Source of the DNA: Salipiger abyssi
GTDB taxonomy: Bacteria > Pseudomonadota > Alphaproteobacteria > Rhodobacterales > Rhodobacteraceae
Direction of reading: 5' to 3'
DNA length: 64,000 bases
Assembly (NCBI RefSeq): GCF_001975705.1
Contig: NZ_CP015093.1
Coordinates: forward strand, 1,860,001-1,924,000
Shown here: positions 35,427 to 44,380 of the stretch, in pieces
Numbering within the stretch: the first letter of the stretch is position 1
Layout of the letters: every line of letters starts with the position of its first letter
Translations under genes and position numbers: made by a program
Notes under the pieces: generated by a model
What the model was told of the DNA's origin: nothing
Databases searched by the model: none
The model's input: the letters and a program-made list of their open reading frames with translations, nothing else

Positions 35427-36467
35427 TTACTTCAGCACCTTGGCGTTCCATTCCTCCAGCCAGCTTTCGCGGCTGTCGAGGATCACGTCGGGCGGCAGCA
35501 GCTTGAGCGAGGCCACGGTCTCGGCACCATAGGTCAGGTTCTCGGCCACCTCGTCGGAGACCTCCACCTCGGCATTGGCGGGGCTGTCGACCAGCGCCTC
35601 GGCCAGCGCGGTCTGGATGTCGGTCGAGAGCCAGAAATCCATGAATTGCAGCGCCAGATCCTCGTTGCCGTTATTGGCGGTCATCACCATGACGTTCATG
35701 CCGCCGGTCTGGCCCTCTTTCGGTCTCGCCCATTCCATCGGCAGCCCATTGTCCTTGAACCGGCCCCAGGCAAAGCGGCCCACCGGCGCGGCCCAGATCT
35801 CCTCCTGCTGCATGAGCTGAGCGAGCTGCGAGGAGCGCACGTAATAGGTCACGATATCGTCCGCATGCGCGGCGACCTCTTCGATGGCGGGGGAGAGGTC
35901 ATAGCCCTCCGATCCCATCGCCTGGCCGAGCATGTAGAGCGCCGGCGGGCCCTGGTTGGTGGTGACATCGGGAAAGGCCACGTTGCCTGCCAGCTCGGGC
36001 GACATCAGGTCGGCCCAGCTCTCCACCGTCACCTTGTCGGAGCGGTACACGATGGAGGTGGCGTAGAAAGTGTAGCCAATGCCCAGATGGTCGCCCAGCG
36101 GATCCTTGGCGATGTCGTAGAGCTTGTCGTAATTCGACAGTTTCGACACATCGACCGGTTGCAGCAGATCCTTGCGGGCGGCGCCCATGGCGTCATGGGT
36201 GGAGAGCACCGCCATGTCGATCACCGGGTCGTCCTTGTTGGCTTCGATCTTGGCCAGCCGCTCGACGGAATTGCCGGTCTCGACGACGATATCGCAGTCG
36301 CAGATCTCCTCGAACGGGTCGTAGACGATCTCTTTGAATTCATCCTGGGCAAAGCTGTAGACCGAGATGGTCAGCGTCTTGTCGGCGGCATGGGCCGCGG
36401 GTGCGAGGGCGAGCGCGCTCAGGCTCGCCGCCGCCAGCAGGCGGGTCTTGGCGGGACGTCGGGTCAT
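35427..36467 (-). CDS. extracellular substrate-binding protein (PotD/PotF type)
   Basis: A 346-residue periplasmic protein. The Sec signal peptide ends at about residue 27 (LAPAAHA-AD) and the mature part is the two-lobed bacterial extracellular binding fold of family 1 (SVYSFAQDEFKEIVYDPFEE, YTFYATSIVYRSDKV, ANNGNEDLALQFMDF). The ATG at 36467 overlaps the regulator stop (ATGA). Ligand is inferred to be a purine nucleoside or related compound from the operon, although the fold family usually binds polyamines. Confidence 0.9.
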   Translation of the reverse strand: MTRRPAKTRLLAAASLSALALAPAAHAADKTLTISVYSFAQDEFKEIVYDPFEEICDCDIVVETGNSVERLAKIEANKDDPVIDMAVLSTHDAMGAARKDLLQPVDVSKLSNYDKLYDIAKDPLGDHLGIGYTFYATSIVYRSDKVTVESWADLMSPELAGNVAFPDVTTNQGPPALYMLGQAMGSEGYDLSPAIEEVAAHADDIVTYYVRSSQLAQLMQQEEIWAAPVGRFAWGRFKDNGLPMEWARPKEGQTGGMNVMVMTANNGNEDLALQFMDFWLSTDIQTALAEALVDSPANAEVEVSDEVAENLTYGAETVASLKLLPPDVILDSRESWLEEWNAKVLK

Positions 36468-37435
36468 GGGCAGGTCTCCGTGTTGGGTTGGTTTATGGTT
36501 GTGCCGCGTGGCAGCAGCGTCACCGGAACGGTGCGCGGCGGCGGTGCGGGTTGGGCGTCGAGCTGCGCCAGCACGCTGGCCAGCGCGCCCTCGGCGATGG
36601 TGCCCAGATTCTGGGCGACGGTGGTCAGGCCCGGCGCCACAAGCGCCGAGAAGGCGTGATTGTCGAAGCCGGTCACCGCGATCTCTTGCGGCACCTTCAG
36701 CCCGGCCGCCTGCAAGCGCGTCAGCAGCGGCAGCGCGATCAGGTCGGAAGTGGCGGCAAGCGCGGTGAAGCCCTGGGCCAGGATGTCGCGCGGCGCGGGG
36801 AGGGGGGCTTCCTCCAGCCAAAGCACCCTTGCGCGCATGTCGCTGTCGAGTGCCGCTCGCATGCCGGCCACCCGGTCGGTCTGTACCCGGGACGAGCGGC
36901 TTTGCCCGACGATAAGGATGTTCTTGTGCCCGAAGCTGCGCAGATGCTCGGCGATCAGCGCGCCGCCCTGCCGGTGATCGGCAGAGATGGTGTTGCCCGG
37001 GGTAGAGGCGGCGTCGATGACCGCGACCGGCACCGCGAGCTCTGGCAGTTTTGTACCGCGTCTCGGCACCACGACCAGCCCGTCGGCCCCTTGCCGCAGC
37101 AGCCGGCGCAGCGCCTTGTCCTGTGCCTCGCGGGTGCCCCGGCTGTCGGCGATGAGCACGCCGAGCCCGCGCGCCTGCGCTGCCGCTTCGATGGATTGGG
37201 CCAGAGCGGGAAAGAGCGGATTCGCGATGTCGGGCAGTACCAGCCCGATCACGCCGCTGCGCCCGGTGCGCAGCGCCCGCGCCTGCACCGAAGGGGCATA
37301 GCCCAGTCGCGCAGCCTCGTCGCGGATGCGGGCCTTCAACGCCTCCGAGACCCGCCCCTTGCCAGAGAGCGCGTTGGACACGGTGGCCTTGGAGACCCCC
37401 ATGGCGCGCGCGATGTCTTCCAGCTTGGGTGTCAT
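36464..37435 (-). CDS. LacI-family transcriptional regulator of the nucleoside operon
   Basis: A 323-residue repressor with an N-terminal helix-turn-helix and hinge (LEDIARAMGVSKATVSNALSG, about 5-25) and a periplasmic-binding-fold effector domain (VIGLVLPDIANPLFPALAQS). It is first in the leftward operon with the PotABCD-type importer, nucleoside hydrolase and adenine deaminase. A palindrome of LacI type lies 24 bp upstream of its start, so autoregulation is likely. Confidence 0.93.
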   Translation of the reverse strand: MTPKLEDIARAMGVSKATVSNALSGKGRVSEALKARIRDEAARLGYAPSVQARALRTGRSGVIGLVLPDIANPLFPALAQSIEAAAQARGLGVLIADSRGTREAQDKALRRLLRQGADGLVVVPRRGTKLPELAVPVAVIDAASTPGNTISADHRQGGALIAEHLRSFGHKNILIVGQSRSSRVQTDRVAGMRAALDSDMRARVLWLEEAPLPAPRDILAQGFTALAATSDLIALPLLTRLQAAGLKVPQEIAVTGFDNHAFSALVAPGLTTVAQNLGTIAEGALASVLAQLDAQPAPPPRTVPVTLLPRGTTINQPNTETCP

Positions 37436-37992
37436 GCCCCGACTCGGCTCCTGGCAGATTAAACGATTAAGCAAATTCAGCGCGACCGATGCGTTCCGCG
37501 TCAAGTGGCGACATCGGAAATTCCGGTCAGACAGGCATTTCCCGGAGGTGGTTGCATGCGAATTGATCGCACGCGCATCGGGCTGGTGGCGCGGGCTCCG
37601 GAATTGCGGCAGCGCCTCTTTCGGGAGGACTATGCCGAACCACGGTCGATCCAGATCGGGTGCGCGGCTCGAAATCTCGCGTGCTCCGGCGTTCCGACGG
37701 AACGCTTTTCCATATGGAATCGTCCGGTTACCGGCGGCGCTGCGCCGCCGCTGGGAGAGAAAGCTGCCTAAAAGGTATGCATTCGGCATCTTTAGCGGCG
37801 CGCGACGCGCACGAGAGAGTGAAAACCGCTCAACTATCTGTGAGATAATCGGAATTCTTCCGGCGCATGTCGATTTGTCGCAGCGATGTGCGCCGGCGTG
37901 AGGTCTAGGCCCTTGCCTGCGAACCAACGTTCCGGACTGCCCGTGCCCTTCGTCGACACCCGCAGCCTGTCGGACACGAAAGAGGCATACGC
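37436..37992. other. gene-free gap between LacI-type regulator and cyoA
   Basis: About 557 bp with no convincing gene. It holds the LacI-type operator, a perfect small palindrome TATCT-GTG-AGATA (37835-37847), and a GATAAT that could be a -10 element (37844-37849). The remaining open frames lack ribosome sites and recognisable proteins. Confidence 0.5.
37459..37470. promoter_or_regulatory. predicted LacI-family operator
   Basis: TTAAACGATTAA is a palindrome around a central CG (TTAA-N-CG-N-TTAA), the usual shape of LacI/PurR-family sites. It sits 24 bp upstream of the regulator start, and the surrounding bases are AT-rich compared with the local average. Confidence 0.6.
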
Positions 37993-39087
37993 TTGATATA
38001 TCTAAGAAAACCGCTGCTGGCAGCGGGGTGTGCACTTGCGCTCTCCGGATGCCGCTACGATGTTCTGTCGCCGCAGGGCTGGGTCGGCGGGCAGGAACGC
38101 AACCTGCTGATCATCTCGACCCTTCTCATGCTGATCGTCATTCTTCCGGTCCTGTTCATGGCCGTCTATTTCCCGCTGAGATACCGCGCCGACCGCAGCG
38201 ATACCTCCGATTACGACCCGAGTTTCGAGCATTCCAACAAGCTCGAAGCGGTGGTCTGGGGCGTTCCGGTGCTGATCGTCGCGGCGCTGGGCTGGTACAC
38301 CTATGTCTATACCCACCGGCTCGACCCCTATCGCCCGCTCGATCATCTCGAAGCCGGCGCGCCCGTTGAGGTGCAGGCGGTCTCGCTCGACTGGAAATGG
38401 CTCTTTATCTACCCCGAACTGGGCGTGGCCTCGGTCAACGAACTGGCGATCCCGGCCGGGCGTCCGGTGAATTTCAGCCTGACCTCGTCGACCGTGATGA
38501 ACACGCTGTCGATCCCGGCGCTGGGCGGCATGGTCTATTCCATGGCGGGGATGGAGACCAAGCTGCACCTGATCGCCGACAGCGAGGGCACGTTCCAGGG
38601 CCGGTCTGCGCATTACTCCGGTCCCGGGTTCTCGGACATGGTGTTCGAGACAAAGGCGCTCGGCGAGGACGATTTCGAAGCCTGGGTCGCCGGGCTGCGC
38701 GAGACGGGTACGCCGCTTGACCGCGACAGCTATCTGGCGCTGGAAAAGCCCTCCATCGACGCGCCGGTGAGCTATTTCGCCTCCGTCGAGGACGGGCTTT
38801 TCGACCGCATCGTCAATCTCTGTGTCGAGGCCGGCAAGGTCTGCATGAAGGACATGATGATGTCCGACAGCATGGGCGGCGGCGGGCTGGAGGGCATCGG
38901 CGATGCAGCCGCCTACAGCCATGACCGCGCCCGCGCCATCGACGGGTTCGGCGCCCCCATCACCCTGCCGGAACCGGCAGCGACTTCCCATCACGAGAGC
39001 GCCCGCGAAGAGGCGCTGCTGACCGTGCCCGGCCTGATCTGCGGCCCCGGCGTGGACGGCCAGGAGGACAGCATCCATGTTAACTGA
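37993..39087 (+). CDS. cyoA: cytochrome bo3-type ubiquinol oxidase subunit II
   Basis: A 364-residue lipoprotein subunit with lipobox LSGC (Cys20), two membrane helices (about 38-60 and 82-104) and a periplasmic cupredoxin domain. The CuA ligands of cytochrome c oxidases are absent: the loop reads [15 protein letters not shown], as in quinol oxidases. The start codon is TTG, supported by GAAAGAGG about seven bases upstream and by correct spacing to the lipobox. It overlaps cyoB by 11 bp. Confidence 0.95.
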   Translation: MIYLRKPLLAAGCALALSGCRYDVLSPQGWVGGQERNLLIISTLLMLIVILPVLFMAVYFPLRYRADRSDTSDYDPSFEHSNKLEAVVWGVPVLIVAALGWYTYVYTHRLDPYRPLDHLEAGAPVEVQAVSLDWKWLFIYPELGVASVNELAIPAGRPVNFSLTSSTVMNTLSIPALGGMVYSMAGMETKLHLIADSEGTFQGRSAHYSGPGFSDMVFETKALGEDDFEAWVAGLRETGTPLDRDSYLALEKPSIDAPVSYFASVEDGLFDRIVNLCVEAGKVCMKDMMMSDSMGGGGLEGIGDAAAYSHDRARAIDGFGAPITLPEPAATSHHESAREEALLTVPGLICGPGVDGQEDSIHVN

Positions 39088-41065
39088 GACCGCACAACCG
39101 AGCCCGTCGCCGATCTTCGGGCGCCTGACGCTCGACTGGATCCCCTATCACGAGCCGATCCTTGTCGGCACCTTTGCCGGCGTTGCGCTGGGCGGGCTGC
39201 TGGTGCTGGCGCTGATGAGCTATTTCCGCCTCTGGGGGCCGCTCTGGCGGAACTGGGTGACCACCGTCGATCACAAGAAGATCGGCATCATGTACATGAT
39301 CCTGGGCTTCATCATGATGGTGCGCGGCTTTGCCGACGCGCTGATGATGCGGCTTCAGCAGGCCATGGCCGCCGGCGGGGTCGAGGGCTATCTGCCGTCG
39401 CACCACTACGACCAGGTCTTTACCGCCCATGGCGTGATCATGATCTTTTTCGTCGCCATGGCCTTTGTCACCGGGCTGATGAACTATGTCATGCCGCTCC
39501 AGATCGGCGCGCGTGACGTGGCCTTTCCCTTCCTCAACAACTTCTCGTTCTGGATGACCGTCGCGGGCGCGCTGCTGGTCAATATCTCGCTTTTCATCGG
39601 TGAGTTCGCGCGGGTCGGCTGGCTGGCCTTTCCACCCTTGTCGGGGGCGAGTTACAGCACCGGGCCGGGGATGGACTACTATCTCTGGGCGTTGCAGATC
39701 GCCGGCGTGGGCACCACGCTTTCCGGCATCAACATGATCGCCACGGTGCTCAAGATGCGCGCGCCGGGCATGAAGCTCATGGACATGCCGATCTTTGCCT
39801 GGACCTCGCTGATCACCAACGTGCTGATCGTCGCCGCCTTCCCGGTGCTGACCGCCACGCTCGCGCTGCTGACGCTCGACCGCTATCTCGGGTTCCACTT
39901 CTTCACCAATGATTTCGGTGGGAACGCGATGATGTATATCAACCTGATCTGGGTCTGGGGTCACCCGGAGGTCTATATCCTCATCATCCCCTGTTTCGGC
40001 GTCATCTCCGAGGTCGTGGCGACCTTCTCGGGCAAGCCGATCTTTGGGTATCGCACGATGGTCTGGGCCACCGCCTGCATCATGGTGCTGAGCTTTGTCG
40101 TCTGGCTGCACCACTTCTTCACCATGGGTTCGGGTGCCAGCGTGAACACCTTCTTCGGCATCACTACGATGATCATCGCGGTGCCCACGGGGGTGAAGAT
40201 CTTCAACTGGCTCTTCACCATGTACAAGGGCCGGGTGCGGCTCGAAGTGCCGATGCTCTGGGTGATCGGCTTTCTCGTGACCTTCACCATCGGCGGCATG
40301 TCCGGGGTTCTGCTGGCGGTGCCGCCGGTCGATTTCCAACTGCACAACACGCTGTTCCTGATCGCGCATTTCCACAATGTGATCATCGGCGGGGTGGTCT
40401 TTGCGGTCTATGCCGCCGTCACCTACTGGTGGCCCAAGGCCTTCGGCTTCCGGCTCGACGACACATGGGGGCGGCGCAGCTTCTGGTTCTGGTTCGTAGG
40501 CTTCTACTTTGCCTTCATGCCGCTCTACGCGCTGGGGCTGATGGGGGTCACGCGCCGGATGAACGCCTATCCCGATGCCGGCTGGCAGCCCTATTTCATC
40601 GTCGCGGCCTTTGGCGCGGTGCTGATCCTGCTGGGCATCCTGTCGACCTTCGCCGGATTCTACGTCTCGATCCGTGACCGCAAGCGGCTGGCCTGCGGCC
40701 GCGATCCCTGGGACGCGCGCACGCTGGAATGGGCCACGCAATCGCCGCCGGCGCCCTATAACTTCCCCGAAGACATCCGGATCGTCGGGCGCGAAGCCTT
40801 CTGGCACATGAAGCAGACCGGCTTCACATGGTCCGGGCATTACCGCCCGATCCATATGCCCAAAAACACCGCGACCGGCGCGCTGATCTCCGCCGCCGCG
40901 CTGGTCTTCGGCTTTGCCATGGTCTGGTACATCTGGTGGCTCGCGCTCCTGAGCTTTGCCGCGATGCTGGCTTTGGGCATCGCCCACACCTTCAACTACA
41001 ACCGCGATTACCACATTCCCAGCGATGAGGTGACCGCCACCGAACTGAAAGGAGCGGCCGCATGA
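39077..41065 (+). CDS. cyoB: cytochrome bo3-type ubiquinol oxidase subunit I
   Basis: The catalytic proton-pumping subunit (662 residues, about 15 helices). Haem and copper ligands are in place: His near 117 ([10 protein letters not shown]), the [11 protein letters not shown]is-Tyr pair (about 295 and 299), the His pair near 344-345 (WLHHFFTMG) and HFHNVIIGG near 430. Numbers run about 11 ahead of E. coli CyoB. Second gene of cyoABCD-surf1. Confidence 0.98.
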   Translation: MLTETAQPSPSPIFGRLTLDWIPYHEPILVGTFAGVALGGLLVLALMSYFRLWGPLWRNWVTTVDHKKIGIMYMILGFIMMVRGFADALMMRLQQAMAAGGVEGYLPSHHYDQVFTAHGVIMIFFVAMAFVTGLMNYVMPLQIGARDVAFPFLNNFSFWMTVAGALLVNISLFIGEFARVGWLAFPPLSGASYSTGPGMDYYLWALQIAGVGTTLSGINMIATVLKMRAPGMKLMDMPIFAWTSLITNVLIVAAFPVLTATLALLTLDRYLGFHFFTNDFGGNAMMYINLIWVWGHPEVYILIIPCFGVISEVVATFSGKPIFGYRTMVWATACIMVLSFVVWLHHFFTMGSGASVNTFFGITTMIIAVPTGVKIFNWLFTMYKGRVRLEVPMLWVIGFLVTFTIGGMSGVLLAVPPVDFQLHNTLFLIAHFHNVIIGGVVFAVYAAVTYWWPKAFGFRLDDTWGRRSFWFWFVGFYFAFMPLYALGLMGVTRRMNAYPDAGWQPYFIVAAFGAVLILLGILSTFAGFYVSIRDRKRLACGRDPWDARTLEWATQSPPAPYNFPEDIRIVGREAFWHMKQTGFTWSGHYRPIHMPKNTATGALISAAALVFGFAMVWYIWWLALLSFAAMLALGIAHTFNYNRDYHIPSDEVTATELKGAAA

Positions 41066-41703
41066 CCCCGCGCGACGCCGAGCTTGCTCTGCCCGACGGG
41101 CCCGCGCCCCACGCCCATGCGGTGGGCCATGACGGGGCCGAGCATCACCACGCCAGCCCGACCCCCATCGGGTTCTGGATCTACCTGATGAGCGACTGCA
41201 TCATCTTCGGGGCGCTCTTTGCCACCTATGCGGTGCTCGGCGGCAGCTATGCCGGCGGGCCCGCGCCCAAGGATCTGTTCGAGCCGGGCTTCGTCGCCAT
41301 CGAAACCGCGCTGCTGCTGATCTCCTCCGTCACCTTCGGCGTGGCGATGTTGCAGGCGGAAAAGCGCAAGCGCGACACAACGCTGATGTGGCTGGCGGTG
41401 ACCGGGCTCTTTGGCGCGGGCTTCATCGGCATGGAGCTTTACGAGTTCCGCCACCTGATCCATATCGGCGCCGGGCCGGACCGCTCGGCCTTCCTGTCGT
41501 CCTTCTTCGCGCTGGTGGCCACGCACGGGCTGCACGTCACGGGCGGGATCATCTGGCTGGTGACGCTGATGGCGCAGATCCGCATGCACGGGCTCATCGA
41601 GGCCAATATGCGCCGCCTCTCGACGCTCTCGATGTTCTGGCACTTCCTCGATCTCGTCTGGATCGGCGTGTTTTCCTTTGTCTATCTGGTGAGGCTGGTC
41701 TGA
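41062..41703 (+). CDS. cyoC: cytochrome bo3-type ubiquinol oxidase subunit III
   Basis: A 213-residue membrane protein with five helices, preceded by a His-rich N-terminus ([15 protein letters not shown]). The family pattern [20 protein letters not shown] and [12 protein letters not shown] is clear. It overlaps cyoB by 4 bp and touches cyoD (TGATG). Confidence 0.97.
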   Translation: MTPRDAELALPDGPAPHAHAVGHDGAEHHHASPTPIGFWIYLMSDCIIFGALFATYAVLGGSYAGGPAPKDLFEPGFVAIETALLLISSVTFGVAMLQAEKRKRDTTLMWLAVTGLFGAGFIGMELYEFRHLIHIGAGPDRSAFLSSFFALVATHGLHVTGGIIWLVTLMAQIRMHGLIEANMRRLSTLSMFWHFLDLVWIGVFSFVYLVRLV

Positions 41704-42083
41704 TGTCGTCACACACGCATACCGCATCGCATGGCACCATGGGGCAGCTGATGATCGGCTTCGGCCTCGCGGCGCTGCTGACCATCATTCCCTTCGGCCT
41801 CGTCATGGGCGAGGTCGAAATGAGCCGCAGCACGCTTGTGGGCATCATCATGGGGCTGGGCGCGGTGCAGATCCTCGTGCATCTGGTCTATTTCCTGCAT
41901 CTCAGCCGCTCCTCCGAGGAAGGCTGGACGCTGTCCGCCAGCATCTTCGCGGTGATCATCCTCGCCATCGTGCTCGCCGGCTCGCTCTGGGTCATGCACA
42001 ATATGAACGAGAACATGATGCCGATGCCCGAGATGCATCGGCAGATCGAGCAGATGAAGAGCCTTCAGGCGCAGGAGGGATGA
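41703..42083 (+). CDS. cyoD: cytochrome bo3-type ubiquinol oxidase subunit IV
   Basis: A 126-residue small subunit with three hydrophobic helices (about 18-38, 44-64, 78-98) and a Met-rich C-terminal tail (NMNENMMPMPEM). The start shares one base with the cyoC stop. It stabilises the quinol oxidase and overlaps the SURF1 gene by 4 bp. Confidence 0.95.
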   Translation: MSSHTHTASHGTMGQLMIGFGLAALLTIIPFGLVMGEVEMSRSTLVGIIMGLGAVQILVHLVYFLHLSRSSEEGWTLSASIFAVIILAIVLAGSLWVMHNMNENMMPMPEMHRQIEQMKSLQAQEG

Positions 42084-42847
42084 ACATCCCCCTCTCCGGA
42101 ACGGGGCCCTCCGGGGCCCCGGCACGCGCCCGGGTCGGGATGCGCCTGATCCTCGCCGGGCTGGTCGCCGCGCTGCTCTTCGCGGGGTTCTCGGGGCTCG
42201 GTCTCTGGCAGATCCGCCGCCTGCACTGGAAGCGCGACCTGATCGCGCGGGTCGACGCCCGTGTCCATGCCGCCCCGGTGGCGGCGCCCGGCGCCGCCGA
42301 CTGGCTGGGTATCACGGCGGCGCGCGACGAATACCGGCGCGTCGCCCTCTCCGGGCGCTTTCTCAACGATGAGGAGGTGCTGATCTACACCCCCTCCGAT
42401 TACGGCCCCGCCGACTGGGTGCTGACGCCGCTGCGGCGCGACGATGACAGCATCGTCATGGTCAATCGCGGGCTGGTGCCGCAGGCGCTCGCCGAGGCCG
42501 GGCAGTTCGACCGCGATGCGGGCCGCGTGACCGTCACCGGCCTGCTGCGGATCTCCGAGGATGAGGGCTGGCTCTTCTCGCGCGCCAACGATCCCGAGAA
42601 CCAGCGCTGGTATCGCCGCGATATCGGCTCGATCACCCAGGCGAAGGGGTTCGCGACCGCCGCCCCCTATTTCGTCGATGCCGAGGGGGTCGACCCGCAG
42701 GGCTGGCCGCGCGGCGGGCAGACGGTCGTGCGCTTTCGCAACGCCCATCTCAGCTACGCGCTGACCTGGTTCGCCCTCGCCGCACTGACGCTCGCCGGCT
42801 TCGCCCTGCTGCTCCGCCAGGAGCTGCGGCGCCCGCCCGACACCTGA
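42080..42847 (+). CDS. SURF1-family oxidase assembly protein
   Basis: A 255-residue assembly factor for haem-copper oxidases with the two-helix SURF1 layout: helix 1 near 21-42 (ending GLGLWQIRRLHWK) and helix 2 near 225-245, with a periplasmic domain between carrying GRFLND, VNRGLVP and the SYALTWF motif. Linked to cyoABCD, so its likely client is the bo3 oxidase. Confidence 0.94.
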   Translation: MNIPLSGTGPSGAPARARVGMRLILAGLVAALLFAGFSGLGLWQIRRLHWKRDLIARVDARVHAAPVAAPGAADWLGITAARDEYRRVALSGRFLNDEEVLIYTPSDYGPADWVLTPLRRDDDSIVMVNRGLVPQALAEAGQFDRDAGRVTVTGLLRISEDEGWLFSRANDPENQRWYRRDIGSITQAKGFATAAPYFVDAEGVDPQGWPRGGQTVVRFRNAHLSYALTWFALAALTLAGFALLLRQELRRPPDT

Positions 42848-42856
42848 CCAAACAAA

Positions 42857-42883
42857 GGCGCGGCCCCTTATGAGTGCCGCGCC
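42857..42883 (-). terminator. terminator of sox-purU operon (and possibly cyo)
   Basis: An 8-bp stem GGCGCGGC / GCCGCGCC with an 11-nt loop. On the minus strand it is followed by TTTGTTTGG, giving a T-rich tail after purU. It lies between the convergent SURF1 and purU stops. Confidence 0.7.
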
Positions 42884-42889
42884 CGCATC

Positions 42890-42910
42890 TTCATCTTTCT
42901 GCAAATACTC
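42890..42910 (-). repeat. 21-bp dispersed motif, copy 2
   Basis: GAGTATTTG-C-AGAAAGATGAA on the minus strand, between purU and its terminator hairpin. It differs from the copy at 6310-6330 by one base. Confidence 0.6.
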
Positions 42911-42935
42911 AACCCCGGCGCCGCAGGCGCCGCGC

Positions 42936-43820
42936 TCAGCCCATACGCTCGGAGGCGTAGCTGCCCGGCGAGGCCGGGAACACCACCGTCTTGTTGCCAT
43001 TGAGGAAAACCCGCCGGTGGATATGCGCGTGGATCGCGCGGGCCAGCACCGAGGCTTCCACATCGCGGCCCAGCGACACGTAGTCTTCCGGCGATTGCGC
43101 ATGCGTCACCCGCACCGTGTCCTGCTCGATGATCGGGCCTTCGTCGAGATCGGCGGTCACGTAATGCGAGGTCGCCCCGATCAGCTTCACGCCACGCTCG
43201 AACGCCTGCTTGTACGGGTTCGCCCCCTTGAAGCTCGGCAGGAAGGAGTGGTGGATATTGATGATCCGCCCCGACATCTTCTGACACATCTCGTCCGAGA
43301 GGATCTGCATGTAGCGCGCCAGCACCACCAGCTCGGCGCCGGTTTCCTCGACCACCTCCATGATGCGGCGCTCGGCCTGCGGCTTGTTCTCCTTGGTGAC
43401 CTTGATGCAGTGGAACGGGATGTCGTGGTTCACCACGACTTTCTGGTAATCCATATGGTTCGAGATCACCGCCACGATGTCGATCGGCAGCGCGCCGATG
43501 CGCCAGCGATAGAGCAGGTCGTTGAGACAATGGCCGAAGCGCGAGACCATGATGATGACTTTCATCTTCTGGCTCTCGTCGTGGAAGGCATAGTCCATGC
43601 CGAAGCCCTTCGCGGTCTCGGCAAAGCGCGCCTCAAGCTCTGCCCGCGTCGCGCCGGTTTCCGGGGTCATGCTGACCCGCATAAAGAAATTGCCGGTCTC
43701 GAAATCGTCGAACTGGGCGCTGTCGGTGATATTGCAGCCCTGTTCGGCAAGGAAACTGGCGATGGCGGCCACGATGCCGCGGGTCGAGCGGCAGGTCACG
43801 GTGAGGGCGATCTTGGTCAT
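42936..43820 (-). CDS. purU: formyltetrahydrofolate deformylase
   Basis: It hydrolyses 10-formyl-THF to formate and THF. The 294-residue protein has an N-terminal ACT domain (about 1-85) and a formyltransferase-like catalytic domain with NIHHSFLPSFKGANPY and the DEGPIIEQD motif. The ATG at 43820 overlaps the soxG stop, so it belongs to soxBDAG-purU. There it recycles THF and removes one-carbon units created when sarcosine is oxidised. Confidence 0.95.
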   Translation of the reverse strand: MTKIALTVTCRSTRGIVAAIASFLAEQGCNITDSAQFDDFETGNFFMRVSMTPETGATRAELEARFAETAKGFGMDYAFHDESQKMKVIIMVSRFGHCLNDLLYRWRIGALPIDIVAVISNHMDYQKVVVNHDIPFHCIKVTKENKPQAERRIMEVVEETGAELVVLARYMQILSDEMCQKMSGRIINIHHSFLPSFKGANPYKQAFERGVKLIGATSHYVTADLDEGPIIEQDTVRVTHAQSPEDYVSLGRDVEASVLARAIHAHIHRRVFLNGNKTVVFPASPGSYASERMG

Positions 43821-44380
43821 TCCGGTGTCTCCAGTCGGTGTGCGGCCTGCGTCAGCGCGTGCCAGAGCGATCCCGCCGCCGAGCGCATGCCCAGCACACT
43901 CAGCCGGTCTTCGCTGCGGCGCAGGACAAAGACGCTCATGTGATGCAGCCCGGTGCGGGTGGCGCGGCCCGGGGCCAGCGCGTCCGGCGGCAGGTTGACG
44001 AGTTTCTCTGCCAGCCGCAGGAGCGGTGCCGCGCCTTGGGACGAGGCGATCTCGAACGCGGCCCAGCCATCGGTCTGCTCGGTCACCGACGCGCCCGGCG
44101 CCTCGGCGGCCAGCGCTGCGGTGAAATCCTCCTCCGCCCGGCCCGGCGCCTCGATCATCCATTGCCCAGGGCCTGTCCAGAACGCCGCCACGCCGGTGCC
44201 GGCGCGCCAGGCGCCGGGGCCGGGCAGGGTCAGCCCGAAGGGGCTGGGCTCGCGCTGACCCCGGCGCAGCGCCAGCGAGGCCAGCGCGAGCCCGGGGTCT
44301 TCGCTCAGGGTCAGCGCGCCATGGCGGATGCGGCGCGGTGCCGGGGCGCCGAGCGCGGTGAGGGGGGCGAGATCATGCAC
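43817..44380 (-). CDS. soxG: sarcosine oxidase gamma subunit
   Basis: The 187-residue gamma subunit of heterotetrameric sarcosine oxidase, a GcvT-like accessory chain. It has the family block TGPGQWMIEAP and QTDGWAAFEI. The start is taken as GTG at 44380 (VHDLAPLTALG), overlapping soxA by 8 bp; no ATG fits. It overlaps purU by 4 bp. Confidence 0.9.
   Translation of the reverse strand: MHDLAPLTALGAPAPRRIRHGALTLSEDPGLALASLALRRGQREPSPFGLTLPGPGAWRAGTGVAAFWTGPGQWMIEAPGRAEEDFTAALAAEAPGASVTEQTDGWAAFEIASSQGAAPLLRLAEKLVNLPPDALAPGRATRTGLHHMSVFVLRRSEDRLSVLGMRSAAGSLWHALTQAAHRLETPE

Noticed and set aside
37505..37771. An 88-codon frame in the gap before cyoA
   Set aside because: No ribosome site, no recognisable protein, and it lies in a gap that contains control sites.
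39080..41014. A 644-codon open frame antisense to cyoB
   Set aside because: A product of GC-rich codon use in cyoB; the translation is Asp/His/Arg-rich without domains.
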